This document shows, one piece after another, positions 5,625 through 16,200 of a stretch of 38,984 bases of DNA (the stretch's first letter is position 1; the number at the start of each line of letters is the position of its first letter). Location: the IMG/VR virus record IMGVR_UViG_3300039186_000245, positions 1 to 38,984 of that record, one strand, 5' to 3'. Below the pieces are notes generated by a model. It saw only the letters and a program-made list of their open reading frames with translations. It did no database searches and had not been told where the DNA came from. Origin of the DNA: a virus. Position numbers and translations under genes: made by a program.

Positions 5625-8201
5625 TTAAAAGTTATCATTCGGCGACTGTGATACTGGGTAGCCACCATTTAGGGTTATCCATTCATCGTAATAACCACTC
5701 GCAGTAGACATTATAGTCCAACCTCGCTGTACTTCAGTTGTAATAATTGTTGCGCTAGTGTTAAATGGATCTTGTTTATTCATGCCCTGTTGTCGCAGGA
5801 TCCCGCCGTCCCATATCATATGATAAGTAGTTTCTCTTAATTCACCACGAACCGCAGGCACTGCATTTGATGTATCTCCTGTATCATATAAACGATAATT
5901 ACTGGTACTTCCTGTTAATGGGTAAGTATATGGTGTTGAGCCATACCAGCTATTCCATGCACCTGTACCATAATTAGTTGCCCTACGTCGTGTTACTGGT
6001 ATTTTAATTCTAATACGTCCATAGTTAGTTCTAAGATCGTAGATGGAAGGACCAACTCTCCCAGCTGATTGGAAGTGTAATACTTTAAGAATCAACTGCT
6101 GCCCAGGATATGAGCCTGTTGGGAAGTTGAAAACATGATTATATTGCCTTGTCGTTGTTATTGTAGAATTACCAGTAGGTATACCTGGGCCATAACCTAA
6201 TGTTATAAAGGGAACATTCAAATCATCAGTAGTAGGCATTCCTGATATTGCATTAGGCCCTACCGATTGGTTAGTGTTCCAACCATAACTTACATAGTTA
6301 GCTGTTGGGCCATTACCACTAATAGGTGCAATATTAAGAGGACTCATATTTTTTGTACTATTTAACCCGTGATCTCTTTTATGTACTAGAGGTACTGCTA
6401 ATCCTAATTTCCCTCTCCCTAACGTGATGTATTCGTTTGCACCTGGTGTTGTGCCATTTTGCACATCCCTAACAGTAAACTCTAAAGTATTATCATCAGG
6501 ACCACCGTACGGTGAACTGAAACTATTACCACGTGAAGTATCCCACCCAGCTGTACTTTCATTACCCATGACAATACCAATAGATCCACCCGGTAGTGTT
6601 GTAGCATTAGCACCTGCTGTATATTGTCTATACCAAGTACTAGGTAGCATTGAACCAAAATCAAAGGATCCTACTCGTTCTAATATATTGTATGGTACTA
6701 ATAAAGATCCTGTTGGATTAATAATATGCCCTACTGTTGCATCAGGTATATTGATTAAAGGCTGCCCGGTCGCATATGTTGTTGTTTGCCAACCAACATT
6801 CTGTATCTGTGGATAATTACCTGAACCGTTAAGGTAATCTAATTGTATCATAGGATTACTTGCGACATTGTCAATGTTATACAGCTTAATACTAGAATTT
6901 GATCCTATCAGCAATTTACCAACTTCGGATTTCTGTTGTATTTCAACGTTACCACCAGCAACACCCGTTGCATCTTGTGATATTGCAATTGCACCACCAG
7001 CACTTGATAATGATATATTACCAGTCTGTGTTGTTAATGCAATACTACCTAGTAGCGAACCTGGTATACTACCAACATTCGTTTTTAAATTTATATCACC
7101 ACCTGAAGTAACCGCGAATGTATCTGATGCAACAAAGCTTGTTAAACCTGACAACACTTGAAATCTTCCAACGTTGGTGACTTGGCCAGTATTAGATAAA
7201 TCAATAATACTTCCACCAGACTCAATTGTCGTAGTAGCAGATGCACCTAATGTAGATACTTTAAATTTATTAGTTTGTGTTTCGCCAGTCCCAACTTGTA
7301 TCTCAAAATTTGAATTCTGACCATTCCAATGCTCGTCTTGGTTTGATCCAGTAGAGAAACTAATGGCACGCCCTGCTTCATAGCTTTGTGAACGTTTATC
7401 AGTAAGAACTTGATATCCTATTAAATTTTCTTGTGAGATTGGTGTAGTTGGACTCTTTGGGCTTCTTACAACTAATCTATCATCAATACTTAGATGTATA
7501 TTGCTTAAGTTTCCAAAAGTCGATTGTTCATACTTGTCACCTGCATTGACCCCTCCACCGTGAAATGTTATCGAAGTTCCAGCCTGGTCTTTTTGGTGTA
7601 AAAATAGAGATGTGATGTCTGATGCTATAAACCCTGCTATTGGGCCAGGTACAATATATGCAGCTGTTAGCGGTATGAGCGGGTTTACCGCTATAGCGTC
7701 AGGTGGCACTCCCCCTATTAAAATAGAGGCTACACCTTCATTATCAGTATTGGCACCTCCACTAACTGATGGATCATATCCAAATGGTTGGTTGTATCTG
7801 GTGTTTTCACCTTGCAGATAATTGGGATGCCCAAAAGCTCCACCGAATCCTCCGCTTTGTCCAGCTGGGCCAATTGGCCCCATTAAATCTACATTACCTT
7901 GAAGCCAATTAGTTCCATCATATTCCCATACGTCACCTGCAAAATCTAAGTAAAAATCACCAGATAATAAATTAGGTGATACTATAATACTATTAGGATC
8001 TGTTACTGTTGTATTTGGGTCATCATACCATGTGCTTCCTTTTGGTCCCCTGCCACCAGCAGGACCAGTTGGACCAGGACCACCTATAGGGCCAGCCGGA
8101 CCACCACCGTTAAGCATCAGCTGGTCAAAATTAAAGTTAGTCTTATCGACGAGTTGTGAAATAGTATCCGATGCTATTATTTCTTGTATAGTGATTGGCA
8201 T
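5625..8201 (-). CDS. Collagen-like tail fibre protein, 858 aa
   Basis: The N-terminus MPITIQEIIASDTIS shares a pattern with the 216-aa protein encoded at 19955-19305 (I-[TS]-I-x-E-I-[IL]-x-[ST]-D-[TS]-[IL]-S, then NFN near 22-25), probably a common docking peptide. A short collagen-like stretch follows (about 32-57, GPAGPIGGPGPTGPAGGRG then PKG), with a second patch near 108-118 (GPIGPAGQSGG). Between them is a compact segment reading WEYDGTNWLQG. The remaining 700 residues are beta-rich, Ser/Thr/Gly/Asn-rich and repetitive, with TGNISLSSAGGAIAIS-type strands suggesting a beta-helix around 350-430. The end is aromatic. I see no chaperone or peptidase domain. Likely a trimeric adsorption fibre. 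Confidence 0.75.
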   Translation of the reverse strand: MPITIQEIIASDTISQLVDKTNFNFDQLMLNGGGPAGPIGGPGPTGPAGGRGPKGSTWYDDPNTTVTDPNSIIVSPNLLSGDFYLDFAGDVWEYDGTNWLQGNVDLMGPIGPAGQSGGFGGAFGHPNYLQGENTRYNQPFGYDPSVSGGANTDNEGVASILIGGVPPDAIAVNPLIPLTAAYIVPGPIAGFIASDITSLFLHQKDQAGTSITFHGGGVNAGDKYEQSTFGNLSNIHLSIDDRLVVRSPKSPTTPISQENLIGYQVLTDKRSQSYEAGRAISFSTGSNQDEHWNGQNSNFEIQVGTGETQTNKFKVSTLGASATTTIESGGSIIDLSNTGQVTNVGRFQVLSGLTSFVASDTFAVTSGGDINLKTNVGSIPGSLLGSIALTTQTGNISLSSAGGAIAISQDATGVAGGNVEIQQKSEVGKLLIGSNSSIKLYNIDNVASNPMIQLDYLNGSGNYPQIQNVGWQTTTYATGQPLINIPDATVGHIINPTGSLLVPYNILERVGSFDFGSMLPSTWYRQYTAGANATTLPGGSIGIVMGNESTAGWDTSRGNSFSSPYGGPDDNTLEFTVRDVQNGTTPGANEYITLGRGKLGLAVPLVHKRDHGLNSTKNMSPLNIAPISGNGPTANYVSYGWNTNQSVGPNAISGMPTTDDLNVPFITLGYGPGIPTGNSTITTTRQYNHVFNFPTGSYPGQQLILKVLHFQSAGRVGPSIYDLRTNYGRIRIKIPVTRRRATNYGTGAWNSWYGSTPYTYPLTGSTSNYRLYDTGDTSNAVPAVRGELRETTYHMIWDGGILRQQGMNKQDPFNTSATIITTEVQRGWTIMSTASGYYDEWITLNGGYPVSQSPNDNF

Positions 8202-8210
8202 TTCTTTCTG

Positions 8211-11200
8211 TTATTTTTTAACTATAGTAACACTGAATCCAAATGATTCTGAGAAACCTGTTCTTTTATTATATATTAGTCTTAAATCAAATGGGTTTGT
8301 ATTCAAAGTTTTTGAAGCTATATTATTATTAATAGTTAATCCAGCACTACTTTTTTCTATATTAGTAAGCTCTGCGGTATCATAATCAGAACCACTCTTC
8401 GTACGGCTTGCTAAAGTATAAAAATCAATCTTTTCTATTTTATATAGTTTTAATATATTTTCTTTGATATATTGGTTGACATCATCATCTAAAGTTTCAA
8501 GATCACCCCACCCATATAATTTATTTATATACAATTCAAACTGAGCTTTTATTGGTGCAAACAAATATTCCATCAACCTTTTTTGATTAAGTAAATAAAA
8601 CTCAATAGTTGGTGAAGATGGTACTTTTTTAATAGCCCTAATGTTTGCAGTACCTTTGCCTCTAATTACCTTTTTATTTATAGTAACTGATGGTGTATCT
8701 TGATACATAAAAGTTCCTTTTATTAAATCAGTTTGTTTAATTGCAGCCCTAACAAATGGATCTGCCTCGAAAGTTTCAAGTATTATAGTTTCAGGAACTT
8801 TTAGATATTTAGAACCAAAGAACGACTTTCTTTCTTTCATTGATCTGGTCCCAATAATTTTTTCTGTTATTGACTTATCAATACTTTTGGTAAAGTAAGA
8901 TGGATCCCAGTTAGAAGAAAACATATAAAAATCTTTATAAGTAATACCTATTTCATTAATTAATGGGTATAAACTAGGGAATGCACTTTCTTTAGATAGT
9001 TCTAATACCGTTGACGGATCTTGTTCATTTACTTTGTGGTAAAAGAAGTTGTGTATCTGTCCGAATTTAGGATCACTACTATTAAATTGTGAATTTTTAT
9101 ACTTGCATAATTCTAATACTTTTAATTTATATACTGAATCAGTTTGAGGATCATTAAAATCTAAATTCATATATGGATCTCTAAAAAACAAAGTTGGCAA
9201 AGCATACGGTGCATAATAACCTGCATGTCTAGCAATAGGAGTTATGTTAGGTATTTTTCGTAAAGATAAATCATATCCAACAACATCAGTTAAGTTAAAC
9301 GCTGTAGGTTTAGCAGGATCTGGTAATACCCCAACATAAACAGATTTAAGAATATCAGATTGTGCTCTTAGGCTCACTGAAAATGTTTGTGCAAGCGTTC
9401 CGTCTGTGTTTTTAACCTGTTCACCAGATTCATTAATAGTTTCATAAATAACATTAGGGTTACCTATATTAACTGCATTAAAAATTTCACCAAAACTAAT
9501 TGAGTTCAATCTATTTTGAAATTGAAGGTACCCATTATTCTGGATAGTATAAGTAGCAGATCTCAGTGCAGGTAGGCCTGGTGAAGATATAGGTGGATAT
9601 ATTGTGCTACCTCCCATTGTTAATTCGCTACATATAAGTTGTCTAGATGATACTATATTCTGAATACCAAAAATTACATATTCCACACCACTTATTATAA
9701 ATTTTACCGGTGAATACCTACCATCCTGTAATACTCTTATATCATTTACAAAATCAGGTTGTACCCCAGTATCACTCTGCATTCCATTAATCGTATATAG
9801 TTGAGTTGCAGAATCATATGTGGAGGATGCTAAATTAATAGCACCCCTTAAAACACCGTCAGTATATTCATAATTACCATCTGAGTCAGTTAGTGGTTCG
9901 CAGTCAGCATTTACATCAAACGAACTATTTAAGGAATATAATGTAGTCCTATCTATAATAGGGTTTACACCACTATTTAAACAATCATCAGCATAATCTA
10001 ATGAAATTAGCATCACGATAGTTTTCCATTTTTCATTTTTAATAAACTTTACTTGACTTTCTGGTTTATTTGGTAAATTAGGTACCAATATAGTAGAGAA
10101 TCTATAATCATCAAACGAACAACCTGGTACATATGATAATGCTCTTGCATCAAAATCAGATTTCTGTTTGCCGATAGCTTTCTCCTTCACAGTAATTCTA
10201 ACACCGCGCAAGAAAGTTTCTGCAAAATTATTTTTAGAACCACAACTAAATCTACCGTATCTCAATTGCCTATCAATCTCAGTGATACCATTAGTCGTAA
10301 ATTTTTGTATAATAAAATAATCATTGAAATTATCCACAGTAACATCCTGAAATGTTCCTGGTACTAATGCTGTTCCTGTTACAGGATTTGCTGGTATATT
10401 ATCAGTTGGCGCAATATCAATATAACTCCAAGAACTTTTAATAGCTGGCTGGCTAAAGTAAGTAGGAAACTCCGAAAGATAATACCACTCATGAGTAAAG
10501 CCACTTGCTTCTTGTACTAAGTCCCATCTAGATGGTGCAAAGTTATTAAGACCGAATGCTTGGTTAACATCTAATCTATATGGGTGGTTTCTCACATCTT
10601 TCCCATCATTTATCCATGCCCACTTATTGATGTATGGCGCAATTCTTGATATGTTGGCTTGTGAGGTCAGGAAGTTTTCTTCTAATCTATTATATTCACT
10701 GTTGATATACTCATCCGTTGGGTTTTCATCTTCAGCATCCCCAAGTAATCCAATAAGATTATAGAAGCCACCGTTATCATAAAAACTCCTTATCTGTGGA
10801 TTTAGGCTTACACCCTCGTATGTCGGTGTAGCAGTTGTTCCTGTTATTTGATTATATTCAGCAGTCTCAAATGCTAGCTCACCTTCTTCACTATATAGTG
10901 TACTGTGAAAATCGAAGTCAAAGTCTCTGACATCAAAGAATGAAAATCTACCAAAGGATGGCTTATAGTCTGAGTATAAAGCTACTTGGTTGGATCTCGT
11001 AACCATTATTTGGTTGTCATTACAAGTTATGACTGCGTATTTATCGATATCAGTATACCCTATAACTTGTCCTGTTGTATTATAAATAGGTTCTTCAGTA
11101 TATGGAACCCAGTCGCCAATGGTAGCATAACCACCTGTCGTTTGTATAAAATTTCCTTTAATAAATCTATCTTGATCACTGGCCTCTACTTTAAGTAAAC

Positions 11201-13187
11201 TATTACTCACATCGTTTCCACCAACAAAGTTTTTAATGGGCGATGCTAATGTTGCAGTAGGGTGTGACTGTATTTGTGTAAGTTGTTCTGGGTAAGCAGC
11301 ATCTAAACCAAAGCTTAGTTGGTTGAATCGTGAACCACTAAATCTTGATTTTACATAAACAGTATTATCATTAAACGTAGCTGTAAAAAATCTAACATTT
11401 TCTGATATTCCTGTATTGATTGCCGATGTTATTGCCTGTGCAACCTCTTGTGTGGTACCATTAGGATTAAAGAATTTTTCAAAAGACTTACCAGGAACTG
11501 GTGCAAGTATGCTATTAGCAAATATTTCACCTGTTAGATTTGTTGGTATATTAGGATCACCATCATAGAAAGATATCTTTGAACCTTCTTGTATTTGTTT
11601 ATCTGGTACAGGTTGGGGCGTGAAAATTAATAATGCATTATCAAATATTGTGACTTTATTACTCAACGTCATTGTAGATATTGTTGGCTGTGAACCAATA
11701 ACACCTGTTGTCACGACAGTAGTACCTGGTGGTATTTTAACCCCAGTTGTAGTTGAAGTCACGACACGACCGGCTACGATAGTATTACTGATGCTATCTA
11801 TATTTATGATATTCCCAGCAGGAACATTAACCTGTTGGCCATTTGCTACTGCTGTCACTGTTGGAAATGGTGATGGTTGGTTAATATTACCAACGATGTC
11901 CATATACATTTGTGCTGTACCCTCATGCTTAATAATACTAGCATTGGCAAAAGTATCAGGTTCTTTATAGCCTGTGAATAATGATATGTCAACTTTAGTA
12001 TCAAATAATCTAATTTGATCCTGTGCCCAAGTACTACCTTTTTTAACTGTATGAAAGTCATCTTCTTTATCCTTAACATAAAACACAGACTCTACTTCAC
12101 TTACTCGTGTAGGTGTAGGAAGCCCTGTAACTGTTTCAGTTTTAAGAGGGTCTAGGAATAATAAAATACCACTATCGTTTGTAATTTCAAACGGTGTATT
12201 TAAATATTGAGATACTTCTGTTATAGTTTTTATTTTAGGTAACTGGGTTTTTTCTGTATTTTTATAAAATGCTTCACCAGATAAATCAAATTTACCTTCT
12301 TCTATTTCATTAACATACATACCAAAATATCTGTTGATAGTATAATCATCAGCAGTTGGGTCATCAAATAAGAATTCTAAATTTAAAAGATTTGCTATAA
12401 GTATTCCATTATTCTGAAATCCTTGCGTAAATAAATATTCATCTTGTATAATAGTTGAATCTTTAACAACAATATCATCGTATGCAAAATTACCACTACT
12501 AGTAAATCCACCATTTTTGTAAGATATACCATTCCATAAGATAGGTTCATCCTTTCTCCATGTCATATTAAGTGGTACAGTTGGAAATTCTTCTTGGTTT
12601 CTATAATTCCTAATATAAGAACCTAATAGAGTCCCTTCTGTTAAATCAAAAGTTTTGATAGCGGTACAGTTTTCTAATACCTGTTTTGAAAAGTTAACTG
12701 AAGTTTGTGCATTAGCAGTTCCTGCATCTTCAGTGAATGCATTTAAATTATTAACCCCAACCGGGTTATCTAATCTAAAAATTACAAATGCACTAGGTAT
12801 TTGTTCATTTAACCACAATGGTGCTAATGTTCCTAAGCTTTGTGCATATGATTCTGAAGCAATAGATCGCGTGCCTGCAGAATAAAACATTTCATATTGG
12901 TTACCGTAATCAGATAAGATTGCAGTATCTTCATATTCTTGTTGAATTTCGTAAGCAGCTTCAATTGGAAACTTTCCACTATCAAAGAACCTATACACAT
13001 CTTGATCATATGTACTAGTTCCATCAATTTTAAAAGCTTTAAATTTTTGAGAAGCTAGTCTAGTATTAGCACTAAATGATTCTAAGTAAATATCTGTTCC
13101 ATCAGATACTATCTTAACATTAGCTGTTAACTTAGGATTAGTTCTTGCAATACTGTATGATGCTTGGTCGAGCAGTTTTTCAGCCAT
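8211..13187 (-). CDS. Giant virion protein (1658 aa), probable fibre or host-contact protein
   Basis: The largest protein in the window. It is mostly beta throughout, with no signal peptide, membrane segment or enzyme motif that I can see. The N-terminal 70 residues (LDQASYSIARTNPKL, then SDGTDIYLESFSANTRLA) suggest a packed beta domain that could dock to the baseplate. Residues about 460-540 are Thr/Val/Gly-rich (VTSTTTGVKIPPGTTVV), resembling fibre shaft repeats. The last 200 residues are richer in Lys, Leu and Ile and include a helical stretch (KRLMEYLFAPIKAQFELYIN). Between two other large fibre-type genes, it probably forms part of the tail fibre or an extended baseplate plate. T4 long-tail-fibre gp34 (1289 aa) is a size analogue only. 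A promoter-like motif lies 18 nt upstream of the ATG. Confidence 0.55.
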   Translation of the reverse strand: MAEKLLDQASYSIARTNPKLTANVKIVSDGTDIYLESFSANTRLASQKFKAFKIDGTSTYDQDVYRFFDSGKFPIEAAYEIQQEYEDTAILSDYGNQYEMFYSAGTRSIASESYAQSLGTLAPLWLNEQIPSAFVIFRLDNPVGVNNLNAFTEDAGTANAQTSVNFSKQVLENCTAIKTFDLTEGTLLGSYIRNYRNQEEFPTVPLNMTWRKDEPILWNGISYKNGGFTSSGNFAYDDIVVKDSTIIQDEYLFTQGFQNNGILIANLLNLEFLFDDPTADDYTINRYFGMYVNEIEEGKFDLSGEAFYKNTEKTQLPKIKTITEVSQYLNTPFEITNDSGILLFLDPLKTETVTGLPTPTRVSEVESVFYVKDKEDDFHTVKKGSTWAQDQIRLFDTKVDISLFTGYKEPDTFANASIIKHEGTAQMYMDIVGNINQPSPFPTVTAVANGQQVNVPAGNIINIDSISNTIVAGRVVTSTTTGVKIPPGTTVVTTGVIGSQPTISTMTLSNKVTIFDNALLIFTPQPVPDKQIQEGSKISFYDGDPNIPTNLTGEIFANSILAPVPGKSFEKFFNPNGTTQEVAQAITSAINTGISENVRFFTATFNDNTVYVKSRFSGSRFNQLSFGLDAAYPEQLTQIQSHPTATLASPIKNFVGGNDVSNSLLKVEASDQDRFIKGNFIQTTGGYATIGDWVPYTEEPIYNTTGQVIGYTDIDKYAVITCNDNQIMVTRSNQVALYSDYKPSFGRFSFFDVRDFDFDFHSTLYSEEGELAFETAEYNQITGTTATPTYEGVSLNPQIRSFYDNGGFYNLIGLLGDAEDENPTDEYINSEYNRLEENFLTSQANISRIAPYINKWAWINDGKDVRNHPYRLDVNQAFGLNNFAPSRWDLVQEASGFTHEWYYLSEFPTYFSQPAIKSSWSYIDIAPTDNIPANPVTGTALVPGTFQDVTVDNFNDYFIIQKFTTNGITEIDRQLRYGRFSCGSKNNFAETFLRGVRITVKEKAIGKQKSDFDARALSYVPGCSFDDYRFSTILVPNLPNKPESQVKFIKNEKWKTIVMLISLDYADDCLNSGVNPIIDRTTLYSLNSSFDVNADCEPLTDSDGNYEYTDGVLRGAINLASSTYDSATQLYTINGMQSDTGVQPDFVNDIRVLQDGRYSPVKFIISGVEYVIFGIQNIVSSRQLICSELTMGGSTIYPPISSPGLPALRSATYTIQNNGYLQFQNRLNSISFGEIFNAVNIGNPNVIYETINESGEQVKNTDGTLAQTFSVSLRAQSDILKSVYVGVLPDPAKPTAFNLTDVVGYDLSLRKIPNITPIARHAGYYAPYALPTLFFRDPYMNLDFNDPQTDSVYKLKVLELCKYKNSQFNSSDPKFGQIHNFFYHKVNEQDPSTVLELSKESAFPSLYPLINEIGITYKDFYMFSSNWDPSYFTKSIDKSITEKIIGTRSMKERKSFFGSKYLKVPETIILETFEADPFVRAAIKQTDLIKGTFMYQDTPSVTINKKVIRGKGTANIRAIKKVPSSPTIEFYLLNQKRLMEYLFAPIKAQFELYINKLYGWGDLETLDDDVNQYIKENILKLYKIEKIDFYTLASRTKSGSDYDTAELTNIEKSSAGLTINNNIASKTLNTNPFDLRLIYNKRTGFSESFGFSVTIVKK
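8269..8277 (-). promoter_or_regulatory. Candidate internal late promoter for the 858-aa fibre gene
   Basis: An exact AATATATAA core on the minus strand, inside the 3' end of the 1658-aa gene, 67 nt before the ATG at 8201. The spacing is longer than for the other copies (13-30 nt), so it could be a chance match in codons for Ile-Tyr-Asn. It would let the fibre gene be transcribed on its own. Confidence 0.3.
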
Positions 13188-13205
13188 ATTTATCTTTTAC
13201 TTTTT

Positions 13206-13216
13206 TTATATATTCA
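13206..13216 (-). promoter_or_regulatory. Candidate late promoter for the 1658-aa gene
   Basis: The minus strand reads TGAATATATAAAAAAAG, core at 13214-13206, 18 nt before the ATG at 13187. It lies in a 64-bp true intergenic gap. Confidence 0.6.
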
Positions 13217-13251
13217 CCAAAAGAAAAAGTCAATAATCAAGCTACGCTTAA

Positions 13252-16200
13252 TTACGTTAGGTTATAACTGCTAGTGTTTCCACCACCCCATGAAGTTCCA
13301 TTATGAGCAGAGTTTTTTGATATAGCTGCTTGATTTAATGAAGGCCTTAACCCTCTCACAACTTTTTCTAAATCATACAACCCTTTAGTTACAGTCGCCT
13401 GTGGAAACTGTTTAATACTTAACCTATCAGATCTATAATTAGCAGAGATTTCGATATCAAATTGTACGACATCGCTATTGTTTGGGTATATGTCTATTCC
13501 TACTCGTTTAGCATAAGCAAGATTAACAGTATTACCAGATGAATCTCCAGCAATATTTCCTAGACCACTACCTGAAGTAACCCCAAAGTAATCAGACATT
13601 CTATATTGGAATACTAATGGAATACTAATTGCATTTTGTTGCCCAAAAGATACTATTTCATATGACTGTATCGCGTCCCCATCAACTTGTATATTCTGGT
13701 GATTATCAGATGAAACAAATAAGTAAGATCCGCACGATTGTTTACCTAGAGTATATTGGTCAAAGCCATCAAATGAAGTTTTTGCATTCCTACTATAATT
13801 AATTGTAGTTAAATTAGCTATATTCATCAATGAAGGGCTTGGTTGTAATGTTTGTATACCATTATCAAATGCGACATTACCTAGCGATGTAGTTAATGCA
13901 GCCAGCCCAACAATATTTTCATTTAGGTATATTGCTTGTTCTTTACCATAAGGGTCATCGATTTTAAGTGGAGCAAATTTAGATTGTCTAAACATAACAG
14001 CGGCAGTACCATTACCGGTCGCATTATTAGTTGTACAGTCTACAGCTGAACCGAATGCTGGTAAAGTTAATACATCTCCAGTAAGTGCTTCATACGCAGC
14101 TGTGTATGCTTTATAACTTTTTAACCACGGGTGAGCAATAGAAACCTGCACTACGTCATCTCCCATAACTCCTGGATAACCTGCAGATGTTGTTGGTAAA
14201 CCACCAGCAGTAAAACCACCACCCCATATAAACTGAGTACCTGGTAGTGCATTGCTTGTATTAGAAGTAGCACTATAGATATTTTCAGTAGTATCTAAAT
14301 TGACAGTGTATTCGTTACTTGGATTAATATAGCTATAGAAATTACCTTCTGCGGAAACATCGCTAAATCTACTGTATATAAACTGATTCTTATTCTGGGT
14401 TGATTGGAAAGGTGGTAATGAAACCATCTGACCATATTTCGTTGTTGCAGTTACTGAAGGATTGGTTAATAGGATAGGTGTAAGATCATACTTTCTAATT
14501 GTATTATAATCTACATCATCAGCTCTATATGTAGCCCTACTGTTTGATTGGTTAGCTGCGCTATTATCCAACCATGGGTATGTTGCCGGCAAAATTGTAG
14601 CACCACTAGTAACTTCACTTAGAAGTAGCGGTGAATATGATCCTGCATTTTCTGATTGTTTAACCATTCTTGTTCTACTACCAGTAATTCTAGCTATTAA
14701 CTGTAGCGCGGTCTGTGAAGAATTTGCAATGTTAATGAAATATGTTTTTGAAATGATAGCCCCTCTCGGATCGTCTAGGTCTTTTACTTCTTGTGAATAG
14801 AAACCTGCAAAAACTTTAGTAACTGCATTCCTTCTTAAGTTAAAAGTATTCCCTGCATCATCAACTAACGTAGTAGTTAATTCACCTTGTGTACTATTTA
14901 ATATCTCAGAAAACAGATCTAACTGATTTTGCATTTCATTCAATTTAGTAAATAAATCAATAGGTGTTTGATTCTCTGATAAAAACCCTGATGCTATTAC
15001 CGGTGTTGAATGCGCGAAATAAGTTTCATTTGCAGTGAAAGAACTACTTAAGTGTGTAGGAAGGCCTATAGACTCTAAGTTTTGATTCAATGCGACTAGT
15101 GATAAGTCTTCTTTGTTTTGTGCCAAAATAGAATCTATTGCATTATCAGAACCTAAGTCTGCTGGAAATTCAACTCTTATTGCTGTACTCCAATCACTTT
15201 TTAATGGATTTGATGGCCATCCTGCTTCTGATATAGATGTCACTTGTATTTCTACCTGTTCACCTTTTCTAATTGGTATATCTAATTGATTAATATTAAC
15301 TGAATCTGCATTATCATCATCTATAGCAGTCCATTCATATAAACCTGTTATACTATTTTTTGTTCTAGGTCTTAGTACACTATCAATAATAACATAATTT
15401 GAAAATGCACCTTGGCTAGTTCCACTACCATCAGTATAAGTAAACTGATTCACGGGGTTAGCTGCACCATCTGCAGAAAGATATCTATAACGATACTGAA
15501 ATTTTATTATATCTTGTACACCTGTTTCAGGAGCTGACTTTTCCTCTGGCATTGACCAGAATCCTCTTACTCTATATTTAGGAGATACACTGCTTAATGA
15601 ATTATCGCCAGCAGATGCATCAATCTCTGTAACTACTGAAGAATATAGTTTTGCTTGTGATGCACGTTCTGTGATAAGACCTTGTAGTGCATTCTTATCA
15701 GCATCTCGCTCAACTTCAGTAGAATAATTTGTTGTTTGTATTTTTTCTCTGCTCTGTGCAATCGCAACATCTAATTCGGTTAGTGTAGATTGTATTGTAT
15801 TTTTTTGATTATTTAAATCTTTAAGTTGTACAATAGCATCTGAATTACTAACTTGCCCATTTATTAATGATACAGTAAAATCATCAGGTGATAGCACTGG
15901 TGCATTAGGGGTTAACCCTTCTCTACTAGTTGGGATTTTGTCTTGTGCGAAAGATAAAAGATATCTACCAAAATCAACTGCGTTCTGTTGGTAATAATCA
16001 GCTAAGTTTTGCTGGTTACCACTAGCATCGACTGTATTTAAATCATTAGTATAAAAACCACTACCCGGTGACCAATTAACTGCAGGCATTTTAGAATCTG
16101 GATCAATTGGTTTAATAAAAGTAACACATCTTTCATTAAAACCTACAGTAACATCAACTGCTAAATCATTAGCTATTGCAGATCCTATTTTCAAAACACT

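Noticed and set aside
8032-8385. Plus-strand proline/glycine-rich frame resembling a collagen-like protein
   Set aside because: It is the complement of the real Gly-x-y segment of the 858-aa fibre; the repeat composition reads through on both strands.
13219-13256. Possible terminator after the 1297-aa gene (AAGC-GTA-GCTT then a T-rich run)
   Set aside because: The stem is only four to five base pairs and the T-run is interrupted and distant; no convincing terminator was found at any junction.
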